A stretch of DNA of 40,722 nt, from positions 1 to 40,722 of the forward strand of contig NZ_JAGRPM010000086.1 of NCBI RefSeq assembly GCF_019449565.1. The letters are read 5' to 3'. The stretch's first letter is position 1. Every line of letters starts with the position of its first letter. The stretch comes from Rhodoblastus sp. (GTDB taxonomy: Bacteria > Pseudomonadota > Alphaproteobacteria > Rhizobiales > Beijerinckiaceae). Position numbers and translations under genes: made by a program. Under the pieces are notes generated by a model. It did no database searches. It was not told the DNA's origin and worked only from the letters and a program-made list of their open reading frames with translations. Below, one piece after another: positions 23,616 through 32,143 of this stretch.

Positions 23616-25718
23616 TTGCGGGTATATGAATTTGATGTTTCAATTGTGCTCAATGTTCATAACGAGGCTATTTTTCTTCGGCGAACATTACTGTCAATTG
23701 AGGACGCGGCGCGGTTTGCGCGGCTATCTGGAATAACAATTGAGCTTATTGTTGTGCTCGACAGCGCAACGCCGGAGACTGCGGCGTGGCTGAAAAAAGT
23801 TGTTTCTGATGCCTTTAACGATATTATGAAAATAAATGTATCAAACGGCTCGCTTGGCCCCTCGCGCAACGCCGGAATTCGAGCCGCGAGAGGTGAATTT
23901 ATACTAACAGCAGATGGCGATGATCTGATTTCTTATAATACGATATCAGCCTTTGTGGCGCTTGCGCGCAATACAAAAGAAAAGGCGCTTTTGTTCCCTC
24001 AGTTTTACATTGGATTCGGCGACAACGATCACATTTATAAAATGTTTGGAACTGATATTTTATCATCTCTTGCATTTATTGAGTATCATCCTTTCGTTTC
24101 TCGTATATTTTGTAGGACTGATGACCTGTTATCATTGCCGTATTCGGATGCGCGACTTTCGTCTGGCGTGGCGTTTGAAGATTGGCACCATAATATGGAG
24201 GCCGTTGCCCGAGATTTCCAATTGATTGTGGCCAAGGATATTATCGTCTATTATCGTGGGCGCCCAAAAAGCCTACTACGTAATGCGCTAGCTGTTTCGG
24301 CGTGCGTGACGGCAGCTACGGATTTGTTCAAACCCGAAGTATACCTCAGCAAATGCGCAAGAGATTATGAAAACTATTGTCTGCGTTTGCCATCATTCCC
24401 GAACGCCGCGAGTATACGTAAGGAATTCATGGATAATGCCGTCTGCCGGGAAGTAACGCTAGTGGCTTCTCGTATAGACCCAGGCATCTCGCTCGCGACA
24501 GCGTCCGTTTCGCATGCTTTCAGTTCAATGGAAGGTGATTTGCGTCCGGGGCTGTGCTATTATCGAATGTGTCAGGCCGTGGGCCAAAGCCAATTTGATG
24601 ATATTCTTTTAGTTCCCGGCCCCGTCCAAAGTTACAATCTCCAGATATTAAGCGCGTTGAAAGCGCTCGATCCGCAGCGGAGGCTCTTAGTGATTGCCGG
24701 GCAATCAGGGGGGTGCGCTCCGAGTGCAGACCAGTTGCCTCCAAATGCGGTTTTTATTGATCTTTTTGCAGAGGGTCACGACCTTTCGGAGCGGCAGCGG
24801 CAAATTTTGACGCTGCGTCTTATTCAATCCGTTGCCCCCTCCGCAGTGGTCCATATCCTAAACTGTCCCTTTGCAAACAACTTTATCATGCGATTCGCTG
24901 ATCTTCTGTCTGGTACGACACTTGTTTACTATCGCACTGGTGATGCGCACTACCAGCTGGAGGAAGGTTGGTTTGTCCAAGGGGATGCAGCCAATTTTCT
25001 GTCCGAAATCGGTTGGCGTCTTGATATGATCGTTTGCGATAACTCGAAAGTTGCGCGATCGGATATCTTCATATTCGATACCCTCGGGTCGAAATACAAG
25101 ACGCTGTCTCCAATGGTCACTGGGTCCGTGGACGCAGCCCCGTGCGACCGACCTTTGAAGCATCAGCTTCTATGGGCATCTTCGCTAGAACCGCAAAAAC
25201 GTCCCGAGTTACTAACCCTGATCGCGCGCCTGCTCGCAGAGCAGATGCCGAATCTTCGCATAAATCTCTACGGTTCATCTCCAGACGGCGAATTCGACCC
25301 GAACAAATTCGCTGACCTTAGCAACCTGCACTATTTTGGCGCCTTCGATGGGTTTGACTCTCTACCTTACGCGGAGAATGACGCATTTTTATATACATCG
25401 GCTTATGACGGAATACCGTCAATTATTCTTGAGGCAATGCGTGCCGGCCTCACAGCATTCGCACCCGACGTCGGTGGGCTGTCCGAAATAATTTCGCCGA
25501 ATTCGGGCTATATCATCCCAAATAACTGTGACAACTTGCTGCTTGCTCAGGCCTATGTCGATGCGATAAAGGAGTTTTACGGAAATAAGACGGATCGAAT
25601 TGCCCTGCGCCGCGAAGCCAAGCGGTTGGTCGAACATCGGAATGGTGCCGAAGCCTTTCAAAACGGCGTGGCGCGCCTGTTCGGGCTGAATGCCGGTTTC
25701 TCCGCGATACAACAGTGA
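23616..25718 (+). CDS. Fused GT2-GT4 bifunctional glycosyltransferase
   Basis: A 700-residue protein with two transferase units. Residues 6-230 are a GT2 domain: FDVSIVLNVHNEAIFLRRTL, ELIVVLDSA, GPSRNAGIRAARGEFILTAD-GDD (metal motif at 100-103) and FEDWHHN. Residues ~330-690 are a GT-B/GT4 unit: ILLVPGPVQSYNLQILSALK, then HQLLWASSLEPQKRPELLTL (about 513), LHYFGAFDGFDSL and SAYDGIPSIILEAMRAGLTA with the EX7E-type glutamate. It could add two successive sugars. The start is TTG at 23616; no in-frame ATG precedes the first conserved strand. The DNA is visibly more AT-rich than the flanking core genes, suggesting acquisition. It is the first of three closely spaced plus-strand genes. Confidence 0.85.
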   Translation: MRVYEFDVSIVLNVHNEAIFLRRTLLSIEDAARFARLSGITIELIVVLDSATPETAAWLKKVVSDAFNDIMKINVSNGSLGPSRNAGIRAARGEFILTADGDDLISYNTISAFVALARNTKEKALLFPQFYIGFGDNDHIYKMFGTDILSSLAFIEYHPFVSRIFCRTDDLLSLPYSDARLSSGVAFEDWHHNMEAVARDFQLIVAKDIIVYYRGRPKSLLRNALAVSACVTAATDLFKPEVYLSKCARDYENYCLRLPSFPNAASIRKEFMDNAVCREVTLVASRIDPGISLATASVSHAFSSMEGDLRPGLCYYRMCQAVGQSQFDDILLVPGPVQSYNLQILSALKALDPQRRLLVIAGQSGGCAPSADQLPPNAVFIDLFAEGHDLSERQRQILTLRLIQSVAPSAVVHILNCPFANNFIMRFADLLSGTTLVYYRTGDAHYQLEEGWFVQGDAANFLSEIGWRLDMIVCDNSKVARSDIFIFDTLGSKYKTLSPMVTGSVDAAPCDRPLKHQLLWASSLEPQKRPELLTLIARLLAEQMPNLRINLYGSSPDGEFDPNKFADLSNLHYFGAFDGFDSLPYAENDAFLYTSAYDGIPSIILEAMRAGLTAFAPDVGGLSEIISPNSGYIIPNNCDNLLLAQAYVDAIKEFYGNKTDRIALRREAKRLVEHRNGAEAFQNGVARLFGLNAGFSAIQQ

Positions 25719-25730
25719 TGGGGCGCTCCT

Positions 25731-26942
25731 TTGGAAAACGATGGCGAGAACGAAACGTTAAGGAATCCGACGCAAAATGGGGATACCGTCGAGCGTCTGC
25801 ATTTTGATGCTCCGGGCGCTGTCTTTCACGCTTATACTGCCGCCCAGCATGCGGTCCGTTACGCCAGCGTTCGTGAAATCGTCGCCGGTTGCCGCGTGCT
25901 CGATATAGCTTGCGGCGAAGGTTACGGTGCCGAACTGATGAGTCGCTGGGGTGCCCGGCACGTCATTGGCCTCGATTGTTCTGCTGAAGCTATTGCCGCC
26001 GCGCGAAAGCGCTTCGGCGGAGAGGGGCGAGAGTTTCGTGTCGGGAATGCAGAGCTCGCGGACGAGCTTTTAAAAGACGAGCTCCCTTTCGACGTGATCG
26101 TATCGTTTGAGACTATTGAACATTTGCGCGACCCTGAACGGTTTCTGACGTCGATTGCGCATTTGCGCGGTCAGAATACGGTTATCGCAATTTCCTGTCC
26201 GAACGACGAAACGATCATTGGCGATTCGGCTCCTAACTTGCACCATCTGCATCGCTACACCTTTGAAGAGTTCCGCCGTCTGTGCGAGGATCGACTGGGA
26301 CAGGCCGCGCGCTGGTTCGTCGGCGCGCCGGTTGCGGGCGAAATGAACGTCGTGCTTAATGATCCGAGGGTGTTTAGCGGGGCCACTGATGCTGGCGCTT
26401 TGCTTGATTTGCAACCTATGGATAATGTCTTCGTTATGCCGTCCCAAGCTAACGCCGCAGTGTCACGGGAAAACTGTTCGCATTATCTCGGCCTATGGGA
26501 GTGCGATGCTGTAGTCAACGCCGTGTTGGCGGCGCAGTCGCTGCCGAGCTTTCTCGAGCCCTGGCGCGCGGTCGAGTGGTTAAAGTCTGAACTTGCGGGG
26601 GCGCAGCGACAAATACAGGCGCTCCAGGATGAACAGCGGACGTCGCAAGTCCGATTTGACACGCAGTTCGCAGACCAGAGCGCGCAGCTTCAGGATTTGC
26701 TAAAACTCAAGAACGAATGGTACGAACCGGAATTACTCCGCCGGTCAGCCGAACTCGAGGCCGCGCGGGCACGGGCGCTTCATTACGCCGAGAAACTAAA
26801 TCAGGCAAATGCCGAGTTCGCAACAGCGAAAGACTTTCTTGAATCACGATTTGCAAAAATCTGGCGTGCCAATCCGCCGATGTTTGAACGCCGGACGTTT
26901 CGACGCTTCACCAAAATTCTCAGCTGGTTTTATCGGCCTTAA
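25731..26942 (+). CDS. SAM-dependent methyltransferase with C-terminal coiled coil
   Basis: A 403-residue protein. Residues 20-200 are a class I methyltransferase: RVLDIACGEGYGAELMSRWG (motif I, 55-74), VIGLDCSAEAIAAARKRF, FDVIVSFETIEHLRDPERFL. A middle part (NVVLNDPRVFSG, CSHYLGLWEC) follows, then a heptad-rich helix (about 270-370, ELAGAQRQIQALQDEQRTSQ) and an Arg-rich tail. This layout is seen in methyltransferases of O-antigen or S-layer glycan clusters, where the coiled coil may act as scaffold or ruler for chain length (as in WbdD; analogy only). The start is TTG at 25731, 12 bases after the previous stop. The stop overlaps the next ATG (TAATG). Confidence 0.82.
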   Translation: MENDGENETLRNPTQNGDTVERLHFDAPGAVFHAYTAAQHAVRYASVREIVAGCRVLDIACGEGYGAELMSRWGARHVIGLDCSAEAIAAARKRFGGEGREFRVGNAELADELLKDELPFDVIVSFETIEHLRDPERFLTSIAHLRGQNTVIAISCPNDETIIGDSAPNLHHLHRYTFEEFRRLCEDRLGQAARWFVGAPVAGEMNVVLNDPRVFSGATDAGALLDLQPMDNVFVMPSQANAAVSRENCSHYLGLWECDAVVNAVLAAQSLPSFLEPWRAVEWLKSELAGAQRQIQALQDEQRTSQVRFDTQFADQSAQLQDLLKLKNEWYEPELLRRSAELEAARARALHYAEKLNQANAEFATAKDFLESRFAKIWRANPPMFERRTFRRFTKILSWFYRP

Positions 26943-28135
26943 TGCAAGCTCACACTATTGCGTTTGAAAATCACGCTGAAAGCACGCAACTCGAAGGAAA
27001 ATACTCCTTGTCTATTAACTCGCGCGTCGTTGGGCTTGATATAATCAGAACTTGCGCGATTTTATTCGTCATATTTGGTCATTTTTCACAACATTCATTG
27101 CCGCCGCAATGGTTCGGAACTTTTTTTGGACCGATGGGCATATTCGGCGTGGAACTATTTTTCGCATTGAGTGGCTATTTGATTGGCGGCATCATTATTC
27201 GTCAGTTTGATGCCGGCAAATTCTACAGTTTCATGAATTTGAGCAATTTTTGGTTTCGACGCTGGATGCGAACATTGCCATTATATTACTTTTTTTTGCT
27301 TGTATATTTCCAGATGGATTGGCGTGGACCATTTGCATACAGCAAATATTGGCAATATTTTTTGTTCGGTCAAAATTTGAGTTCCGTCACTCCTCCATTT
27401 TTTGAGCTCTCCTGGAGCTTGGCGATCGAGGAATGGTTCTATCTCATATTTCCATTCACGCTCATTATCGCAGCCAAGTTTATCGCGGGCAGGCGCGCGG
27501 TTGCCGCTGCAATGATCGTTCTTGTCATGACGCCGCTCGCCCTGCGTCTTACGACGCCATTGTTCAACCAGACGAACGATATGCTCGGCTTTATCCGGGT
27601 CCCGGTAATGTTTCGGCTCGACGCGATTACCTATGGCGTGCTGATGGCGAGTGTGCGGGCGTGGCGGCCAGAGATTTGGAAATTACTGCAGCGTCACGCT
27701 TGGGCTTTTTTTGTGGCCTACGCGCTGTTGCTGGTGTATTTTTGGATTAAAACGCCTGGACTTGAGCAGCACGTCACGCGGATATCCGCGCTGTTCGCTG
27801 CTATCCCCTTTATCAGCGCACTACTTATTCCATATATGTCAACTATCTCGCTTAATAAACAACCGACAGCTCAAACGTTTTTTGTATATACTAGCATCGT
27901 GTCGTACTCAATTTACTTGGGACACATACTTGTGATTATATTGATTAATAAATATATATTTTCTTTCCGTGATGGAAAGGTGGCGATTTATGATAATTGG
28001 TATTATTTATATCCGCTGTATATCACAGGAACATATGCGATGGCTTTCATGACATATATTTTGGTAGAGCGGCCATTTTTGAAACTTCGCGACATGTGGT
28101 CTACGAGAAAAATCGTTACTCTCGACGCGGTGTAA
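26942..28135 (+). CDS. Membrane acyltransferase, family 3 (OafA type)
   Basis: A 397-residue integral inner-membrane protein with about ten hydrophobic segments. The family's R-x10-H motif is present (Arg36 ... His47 in RTCAILFVIFGHF), as are GVELFFALSGYLIGGIIIR, FWFRRWMRTLPLYY and WSLAIEEWFYLIFP. These enzymes transfer acetyl or other acyl groups from the cytoplasm to sugars of surface glycans. The ATG shares one base with the stop of the methyltransferase (TAATG), so translation is coupled. AT-rich codon use matches the two upstream genes, supporting acquisition as one block. Confidence 0.9.
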   Translation: MQAHTIAFENHAESTQLEGKYSLSINSRVVGLDIIRTCAILFVIFGHFSQHSLPPQWFGTFFGPMGIFGVELFFALSGYLIGGIIIRQFDAGKFYSFMNLSNFWFRRWMRTLPLYYFFLLVYFQMDWRGPFAYSKYWQYFLFGQNLSSVTPPFFELSWSLAIEEWFYLIFPFTLIIAAKFIAGRRAVAAAMIVLVMTPLALRLTTPLFNQTNDMLGFIRVPVMFRLDAITYGVLMASVRAWRPEIWKLLQRHAWAFFVAYALLLVYFWIKTPGLEQHVTRISALFAAIPFISALLIPYMSTISLNKQPTAQTFFVYTSIVSYSIYLGHILVIILINKYIFSFRDGKVAIYDNWYYLYPLYITGTYAMAFMTYILVERPFLKLRDMWSTRKIVTLDAV

Positions 28136-28195
28136 TTGAACCTACTTGGCTATCACGATCATCAACGAGGCCGGATCGATCACGCAGGCATCGAC

Positions 28196-28445
28196 GTCGT
28201 CTCCTACAAGGATCGCAGGAACGTGGCGGCAGAGCTCATGGGTATTTTCGCGCCAACGATGCGGCGGGCGGCGAAGCCGCCCCGGCGGCCTTCGGGGCCG
28301 GCATCTAGGGAAAAAGTGTCCGGCCATCGGCCAGAGCTGGCGAAGGGCCTGGACGGAGGTCGTTCCCTTCTATGCGTTTCATCCGAAAGTGCGCCGGGCG
28401 GTCCGAGCCAAGGCACATTTTCCGACCGATGACGCGGCGATGAAA
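28196..28445 (+). pseudogene. IS256-family transposase remnant
   Basis: VVSYKDRRNVAAELMGIFAP is read in one frame; IGQSWRRAWTEVVPFYAFHP and AHFPTDDAAMK are read in another, matching the order of the C-terminal third of IS256 (Mutator-like) transposases. The usual segment between 'EVRR' and the 'RAVR..GHFP' stretch is deleted, and at least one frameshift separates the parts. No catalytic residues remain. It differs in type from the IS256 element at 33100-34529. Confidence 0.75.
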
Positions 28446-28585
28446 TGTAAGTGTCCGGTCAGGCGGTTGCTGGCGTCAATGGTCAGTTGTGCTAGAGCGT
28501 TTTCTGAACATTCTGAATCGTAGGGGATTCCCAAAGAGGCGCGAGTCAGATTCAAACTGCATGCTGGCGAAGGAGGCCGGCATGC

Positions 28586-28969
28586 ATGAGCAAACCGCTT
28601 TCGCTTGATCTCAGAGAACGTGTCGTGGCGGCAGTAACTGACGGCCTTTCGCGCCGGCAGTCGGCGGAACGCTTCGGTGTCAGCGCTGCCAGCGCGGTGC
28701 GGTGGTGCGCGCTGGAGCGCGACCAGGGCGATCCCAAGCCCAAGGCGATGGGCGGCGATCAACGCTCTCACCGCATCGAGGCGCATGGGGATTTCATCAT
28801 GGCCGCCGTCGCCGAAAAGTCCGATATCACGCTCGAAGAACTTCGCGAGCGCCTAGCCGGCGTAGGCGTCCATGTCGCGGTTTCGACGCTATGGCGGTTT
28901 TTCGCGCGTCGCGGATATACGTGGAAAAAAAGACGGCTCATGCGAGCGAGCAAGACCGTCCCGACGTAA
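28586..28969 (+). CDS. IS630 transposase, first frame (DNA-binding part)
   Basis: 127 residues: MSKPLSLDLRERVVAAVTDG, SRRQSAERFGVSAASAVRW (helix-turn-helix), ITLEELRERLAGVGVHVAVS and STLWRFFARRGYTWKKRR. This is the N-terminal half that recognises the element ends. The frame ends shortly after the A7 run at 28925 where the second frame takes over. Confidence 0.9.
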   Translation: MSKPLSLDLRERVVAAVTDGLSRRQSAERFGVSAASAVRWCALERDQGDPKPKAMGGDQRSHRIEAHGDFIMAAVAEKSDITLEELRERLAGVGVHVAVSTLWRFFARRGYTWKKRRLMRASKTVPT

Positions 28970-29532
28970 AACGGCGACGTGAAGACTGGTTCGACGACCA
29001 ACTCGACCTTGACCCGGACCGGTTGGTCTTTATCGACGAAACATGGACCTCAACCAATATGGCGCGAACGCGCGGCCGCGCTCCCAAAGGCGAGCGATTG
29101 CGCGCCTCGATCCCACACGGCCACTGGAAAACAATGACCTTCATCGCGGGCTTGCGTCGCTCCGGCATGGTCGCGCCGATGGTTCTCGACGGCCCGATCA
29201 ACGGCGTCTGGTTCCAGGCCTATGTCGATCAGGTTCTCGTTCCGACGCTCTCGTCCAGCGACATCGTCATCATGGACAATCTGGGCAGCCACAAGCGCCC
29301 CGCTATTCGCGCCGCAATCGAAGCCGCGGGCGCGAAACTGCTCTATCTTCCGCCCTACAGCCCCGAATTCAACCCGATCGAGAAGGCCTTCTCGAAGCTG
29401 AAAGCGCTGCTCCGCAAGGCGTCGGAGCGCACTGTTGAGGGCTTGTGGACCGCGATCGGCGCGCTCATACCGGCTTTCAAACCAAACGAATGCGCCAATT
29501 TCTTCGCCGTAGCAGGTTATGACGCAATCTGA
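28921..29532 (+). CDS. IS630 transposase, second frame (DDE catalytic part)
   Basis: Residues from VEKKTAHASEQDRPDVKRRR on; the catalytic acidic residues are in RLVFIDETWTSTN, IVIMDNLGSHK and YSPEFNPIEKAFSKLKALLR (D, D, E). The frame is -1 relative to the first. It may be entered by -1 frameshifting on the A7 run, giving a fused transposase of about 315 residues, or start at the GTG at 28921. The stop overlaps nothing and lies one base before the right inverted repeat. Confidence 0.88.
   Translation: MEKKTAHASEQDRPDVKRRREDWFDDQLDLDPDRLVFIDETWTSTNMARTRGRAPKGERLRASIPHGHWKTMTFIAGLRRSGMVAPMVLDGPINGVWFQAYVDQVLVPTLSSSDIVIMDNLGSHKRPAIRAAIEAAGAKLLYLPPYSPEFNPIEKAFSKLKALLRKASERTVEGLWTAIGALIPAFKPNECANFFAVAGYDAI
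28925..28931 (+). promoter_or_regulatory. A7 slippery site joining the two IS630 frames
   Basis: Seven A in TGG AAA AAA AGA let the ribosome or RNA polymerase slip into the -1 frame that encodes the catalytic domain, as known for several IS630 members. Confidence 0.65.
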
Positions 29533-29572
29533 TCAGAAAATGCTCTAGATTTTCAGCTGATCGAGGCCGAAC

Positions 29573-29884
29573 ATGCATCTAATGAATTCGGAAAAACGCG
29601 ACCAACTCGTCGCCGCCTGTCTGCGGTTCGATGTCGCGCGTCTCGATGTTTTCGGATCAGCGGCGCGCGGCAATGATTTCGACCCGGCTCGTAGCGACCT
29701 CGACTTCCTGGTCGTTTTTCGCCCCGACGCCAAAGCCGACTTCTATCTCGACCTCGAAGAGGCATTCGAACGCATTCTCGGCCGCAAAGTCGACCTCATG
29801 GATCGCTGCGCCATCGAAGCCAGCGGCAATTATATCCGTCGGCGCAGCATCCTCGAACAGGCAGATCCAATCTATGTCGCGTGA
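29573..29884 (+). CDS. MNT-domain nucleotidyltransferase, MntA-type antitoxin
   Basis: A 103-residue minimal nucleotidyltransferase with the motif FGSAARGNDF (Gly28-Ser29), SDLDFLVVF (Asp42, Asp44) and a later acidic strand KVDLMD. In MntA-HepT modules this enzyme transfers AMP from ATP onto a tyrosine of the HEPN RNase toxin and silences it. The partner normally follows with overlapping reading frames. Here an ATG overlaps the last 11 bases but the toxin frame is broken after a few codons. The IS630 element ends 26 bases before the start, so the native promoter may be lost. A second ATG (codon 4) is an alternative start. Confidence 0.85.
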   Translation: MHLMNSEKRDQLVAACLRFDVARLDVFGSAARGNDFDPARSDLDFLVVFRPDAKADFYLDLEEAFERILGRKVDLMDRCAIEASGNYIRRRSILEQADPIYVA

Positions 29885-29981
29885 CGACGGCCTCGTTCGA
29901 GGGTGCGCATCCGATCACGCAGCTGATGGGGTGATGGCGAGGTTGCACGTCAGGAGATCGCCGATCCTGTTGATTGGGTGA
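29874..29981 (+). pseudogene. Truncated HepT-type toxin gene (first codons only)
   Basis: The frame starts MSRDDGLV, like many HEPN-domain HepT toxins ('MSRDDA.L'), overlapping the antitoxin gene as in intact pairs. After about codon 10 the sequence runs into the old IS66 remnant and ends at 29981. No Rx4-6H RNase motif is left. The assignment rests on position and a very short match. Confidence 0.4.
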
Positions 29982-30151
29982 TCGGCGATATGCGTCAGCA
30001 CCGTTCTCAAATAAGCTTCTGGATCGAGGCCATTGAGCTTGGCGGTCTCAATGAGCGACAGGACGCCGGCGACGCGTTCGCCACCCCTGTCTGAGCCTGC
30101 GAACAGCAAGTTCTTACGACCGAGAGCGATCGGCCGAATGGCGCGCTCGGC
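29915..30151 (-). pseudogene. Older IS66 tnpC, C-terminal fragment
   Basis: Reads AERAIRPIALGRKNLLFAGS then DRGGERVAGVLSLIETAKLN, GLDPEAYLRTVLTHIADHPI and ends LAITPSAA. This is the end of an IS66 transposase, clearly diverged from the complete copy next to it. It is separated from its upstream part (32635-33099) by insertion of the second IS66 element, exactly between codons for AER and AIRPI. Confidence 0.9.
30144..30151. repeat. 8-bp target-site duplication (left copy)
   Basis: cgctcggc stands directly before the left inverted repeat; the same eight bases follow the right inverted repeat at 32635-32642. Eight bases is the duplication length of IS66 elements. Confidence 0.95.
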
Positions 30152-30163
30152 GTAACCGTCCGG

Positions 30164-31732
30164 TCAAGCGGCCTTTGCCTTGAACGCGTCGCCCCATGGC
30201 AGGAGATCGGCGACCTTTTTGGCGGGATAATCGGCGATTTGGACGAATACGCTTCGCAGGTAGGCCTCAGGGTCGAGGCCATTGTGCTTGGCGGTTCCGA
30301 TCAGCGACAATATGCCTGCGGCTCGTTCCCCGCCACGGTCTGATCCAGCGAACAGCCAATTTTTCCTGCCGAGAGTTATCGGTCGGATCGAGCGCTCCGC
30401 GGCGTTGTTGTCGATTTCGATCGTGCCGTCGTCGATGAACCGGCCAAGCGCGGTCCAACGCGCCAGCGCGTAGCGGATCGCTTCCGCCGTTCCCGATTTT
30501 CGCGGCAGCTGAGCAAGCATGGTTTCAAGCCAGCGGCGAAAGGCGGCAATGCGCGGCGCGGTTTGTTCCTGCCGGACCTGTCGTCGTCGTTCGGGCGGCG
30601 CGCCGCGGATCGTGGCCTCAATGTCGTAGAACTCGCCAATCCGCTTGATCGCCTCATCCGCGATCGGCGCGGGGCCGGCGACCGTCAGGTCGAAAAACTG
30701 GCGGCGAGCATGCGCCATGCAGGCCGCTTCGAGGATTGCCGGCGCGTCGCCAGGCTTTTTGGGTTCATAGAGATGGCGGAATCCGGCGTAGCCGTCGGCG
30801 TGAAGCACGCCGCGGAAGCTTTCGAGATGTTTTCGCGGACGTTCGCCCTTGCGGTCGGGGCTATAAAAATAGGCGACCGCCGGCGCTGTCTCATCAGCCC
30901 ACGGACGACCATCGCGAACATAGGTCCAAAGCCGGCCCTCCTTTGTCTTTCCCTTGCCGGGATCCAACACGGGAACCGGCGTGTCGTCGCCATGCAGACG
31001 ATTTCCGGCGAACACATGCGCGCGCAGGGTCTCGACCAGCGGCGCCAGCAGCGCATTGGCCTGACCAACCCAATCCGCCATGGTGGAGCGGGAAAGCTCG
31101 ACGCCTTCGCGGGCATAGATTTCGGATTGGCGATAAAGCGGCAGGTGGTCGCAGTATTTCGACACCAGCACATGGGCGAGGAGGCCTGGACCCGGCTTGC
31201 CGCGCTCGATCGGTGGCGACGGCATGGCGGCTTTGATCTCGGTGTCGCAGCCTTTGCACACCATCTTGCGCCGCACATGCCGCACGACGCGGAAGGAGGC
31301 CGGGACATAATCGAGCACTTCGCTGACCACGGAGCCGGCCTTTAGGAAGTCGCGACCGCCGCAGGTCGGACAGGCGCAATCTCCAATCTCGTGGACTTCG
31401 TCGATACGTGGCAGATGCTCCGGCAAAGGCTGGCGCGCCGGCTTGTTCTTCTCGGCCTCCGCCTTGCGAACCGGCGGCGGCGCGGTCTCGCCCGCCGAGG
31501 CTTCGATGTCCTCCAGCGCCAGTTCAAGCTGCTCGATTTCGCGTGCGACTTTTTCAGAGGAGGCGCCGAAGCGCGCCCGACGCAGCAGAGCCAGTTGCGC
31601 CTTCAGTTTTTCGATCAACGTGTCGCGCGTGTGAAGCCGGCGGTTCGCCTCGGCCAGTTCCGCCGCCTGCGCGGCGATGATCGCGCGCAGGGATTCGAGA
31701 TTTTCCGGCAAATCGGCGACGGCTTGGCTCAT
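30164..31732 (-). CDS. tnpC: IS66 transposase TnpC
   Basis: The 522-residue transposase has an N-terminal leucine-zipper helix (SLRAIIAAQAAELAEANRRL), a zinc-finger segment (CACPTCGGRDFL and CKGC), and the catalytic DDE core with LHGDDTPVPVLDPGKGKTKE, LHADGYAGFRHLYE and IEIDNNAAERSIRPITLGRK. It ends with the family's C-terminal region GLDPEAYLRSVFVQIADYPA. The stop codon lies inside the left inverted repeat. It starts 63 bases after tnpB. Confidence 0.95.
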   Translation of the reverse strand: MSQAVADLPENLESLRAIIAAQAAELAEANRRLHTRDTLIEKLKAQLALLRRARFGASSEKVAREIEQLELALEDIEASAGETAPPPVRKAEAEKNKPARQPLPEHLPRIDEVHEIGDCACPTCGGRDFLKAGSVVSEVLDYVPASFRVVRHVRRKMVCKGCDTEIKAAMPSPPIERGKPGPGLLAHVLVSKYCDHLPLYRQSEIYAREGVELSRSTMADWVGQANALLAPLVETLRAHVFAGNRLHGDDTPVPVLDPGKGKTKEGRLWTYVRDGRPWADETAPAVAYFYSPDRKGERPRKHLESFRGVLHADGYAGFRHLYEPKKPGDAPAILEAACMAHARRQFFDLTVAGPAPIADEAIKRIGEFYDIEATIRGAPPERRRQVRQEQTAPRIAAFRRWLETMLAQLPRKSGTAEAIRYALARWTALGRFIDDGTIEIDNNAAERSIRPITLGRKNWLFAGSDRGGERAAGILSLIGTAKHNGLDPEAYLRSVFVQIADYPAKKVADLLPWGDAFKAKAA

Positions 31733-31795
31733 GGCCGGATTTTAACTGATTTGCCGCTTTCCAAAAAGTAATTTTGCCATGAGTCGCCTTGTTTC

Positions 31796-32143
31796 TCAGG
31801 CCATTCGCGACGGCGGCGACGACCAGGAGGGACGACGCCAATCCATACCCTCCCACAGCATCGCCAGCTGCGCCGCCGTCAGGCGAGCGGTTCCATCGGC
31901 CGCCGATGGCCAGGGAAAACGACCGCGCTCCAGCACCTTGTAGAACAGGCAAAAGCCCTGGCCGTCCCAGTACAGCAGTTTGATCCGGTCGCCGCGCCGG
32001 CCGCGAAAGGCGAAGACCGCCCCTGAAGCCGGGTTCTGGCGCAAGCTCGCCTGAGCCAATGCAGCCAATCCGTCGATGCCCTTGCGCATGTCGACGGCGC
32101 CGCAAGCAAGATAAACGCGGACATTCGACCCAGGGCCGATCAT
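31796..32143 (-). CDS. tnpB: IS66 accessory protein TnpB
   Basis: 115 residues beginning MIGPGSNVRVYLACGAVDMR and KGIDGLAALAQ, then FRGRRGDRIKLLYWDGQGFC and YKVLERGRFPWP, the standard IS66 Orf2 (TnpB) pattern needed for transposition together with TnpA. The start at 32143 overlaps the tnpA stop (ATGA), so the two are translationally coupled. Confidence 0.95.
   Translation of the reverse strand: MIGPGSNVRVYLACGAVDMRKGIDGLAALAQASLRQNPASGAVFAFRGRRGDRIKLLYWDGQGFCLFYKVLERGRFPWPSAADGTARLTAAQLAMLWEGMDWRRPSWSSPPSRMA

Larger units (their letters stand above)
28495..29545 (+). mobile_element. Complete IS630-family element
   Basis: Terminal inverted repeats GAGCGTTTTCTGA (28495-28507) and TCAGAAAATGCTC (29533-29545) match at 12 of 13 positions and are flanked on both sides by TA (28493-28494 and 29546-29547), the target dinucleotide duplicated by this family. 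Length is 1051 bases. Both transposase frames are open, so the copy may be active. It inserted between the glycan block and the MNT antitoxin gene. Confidence 0.9.
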
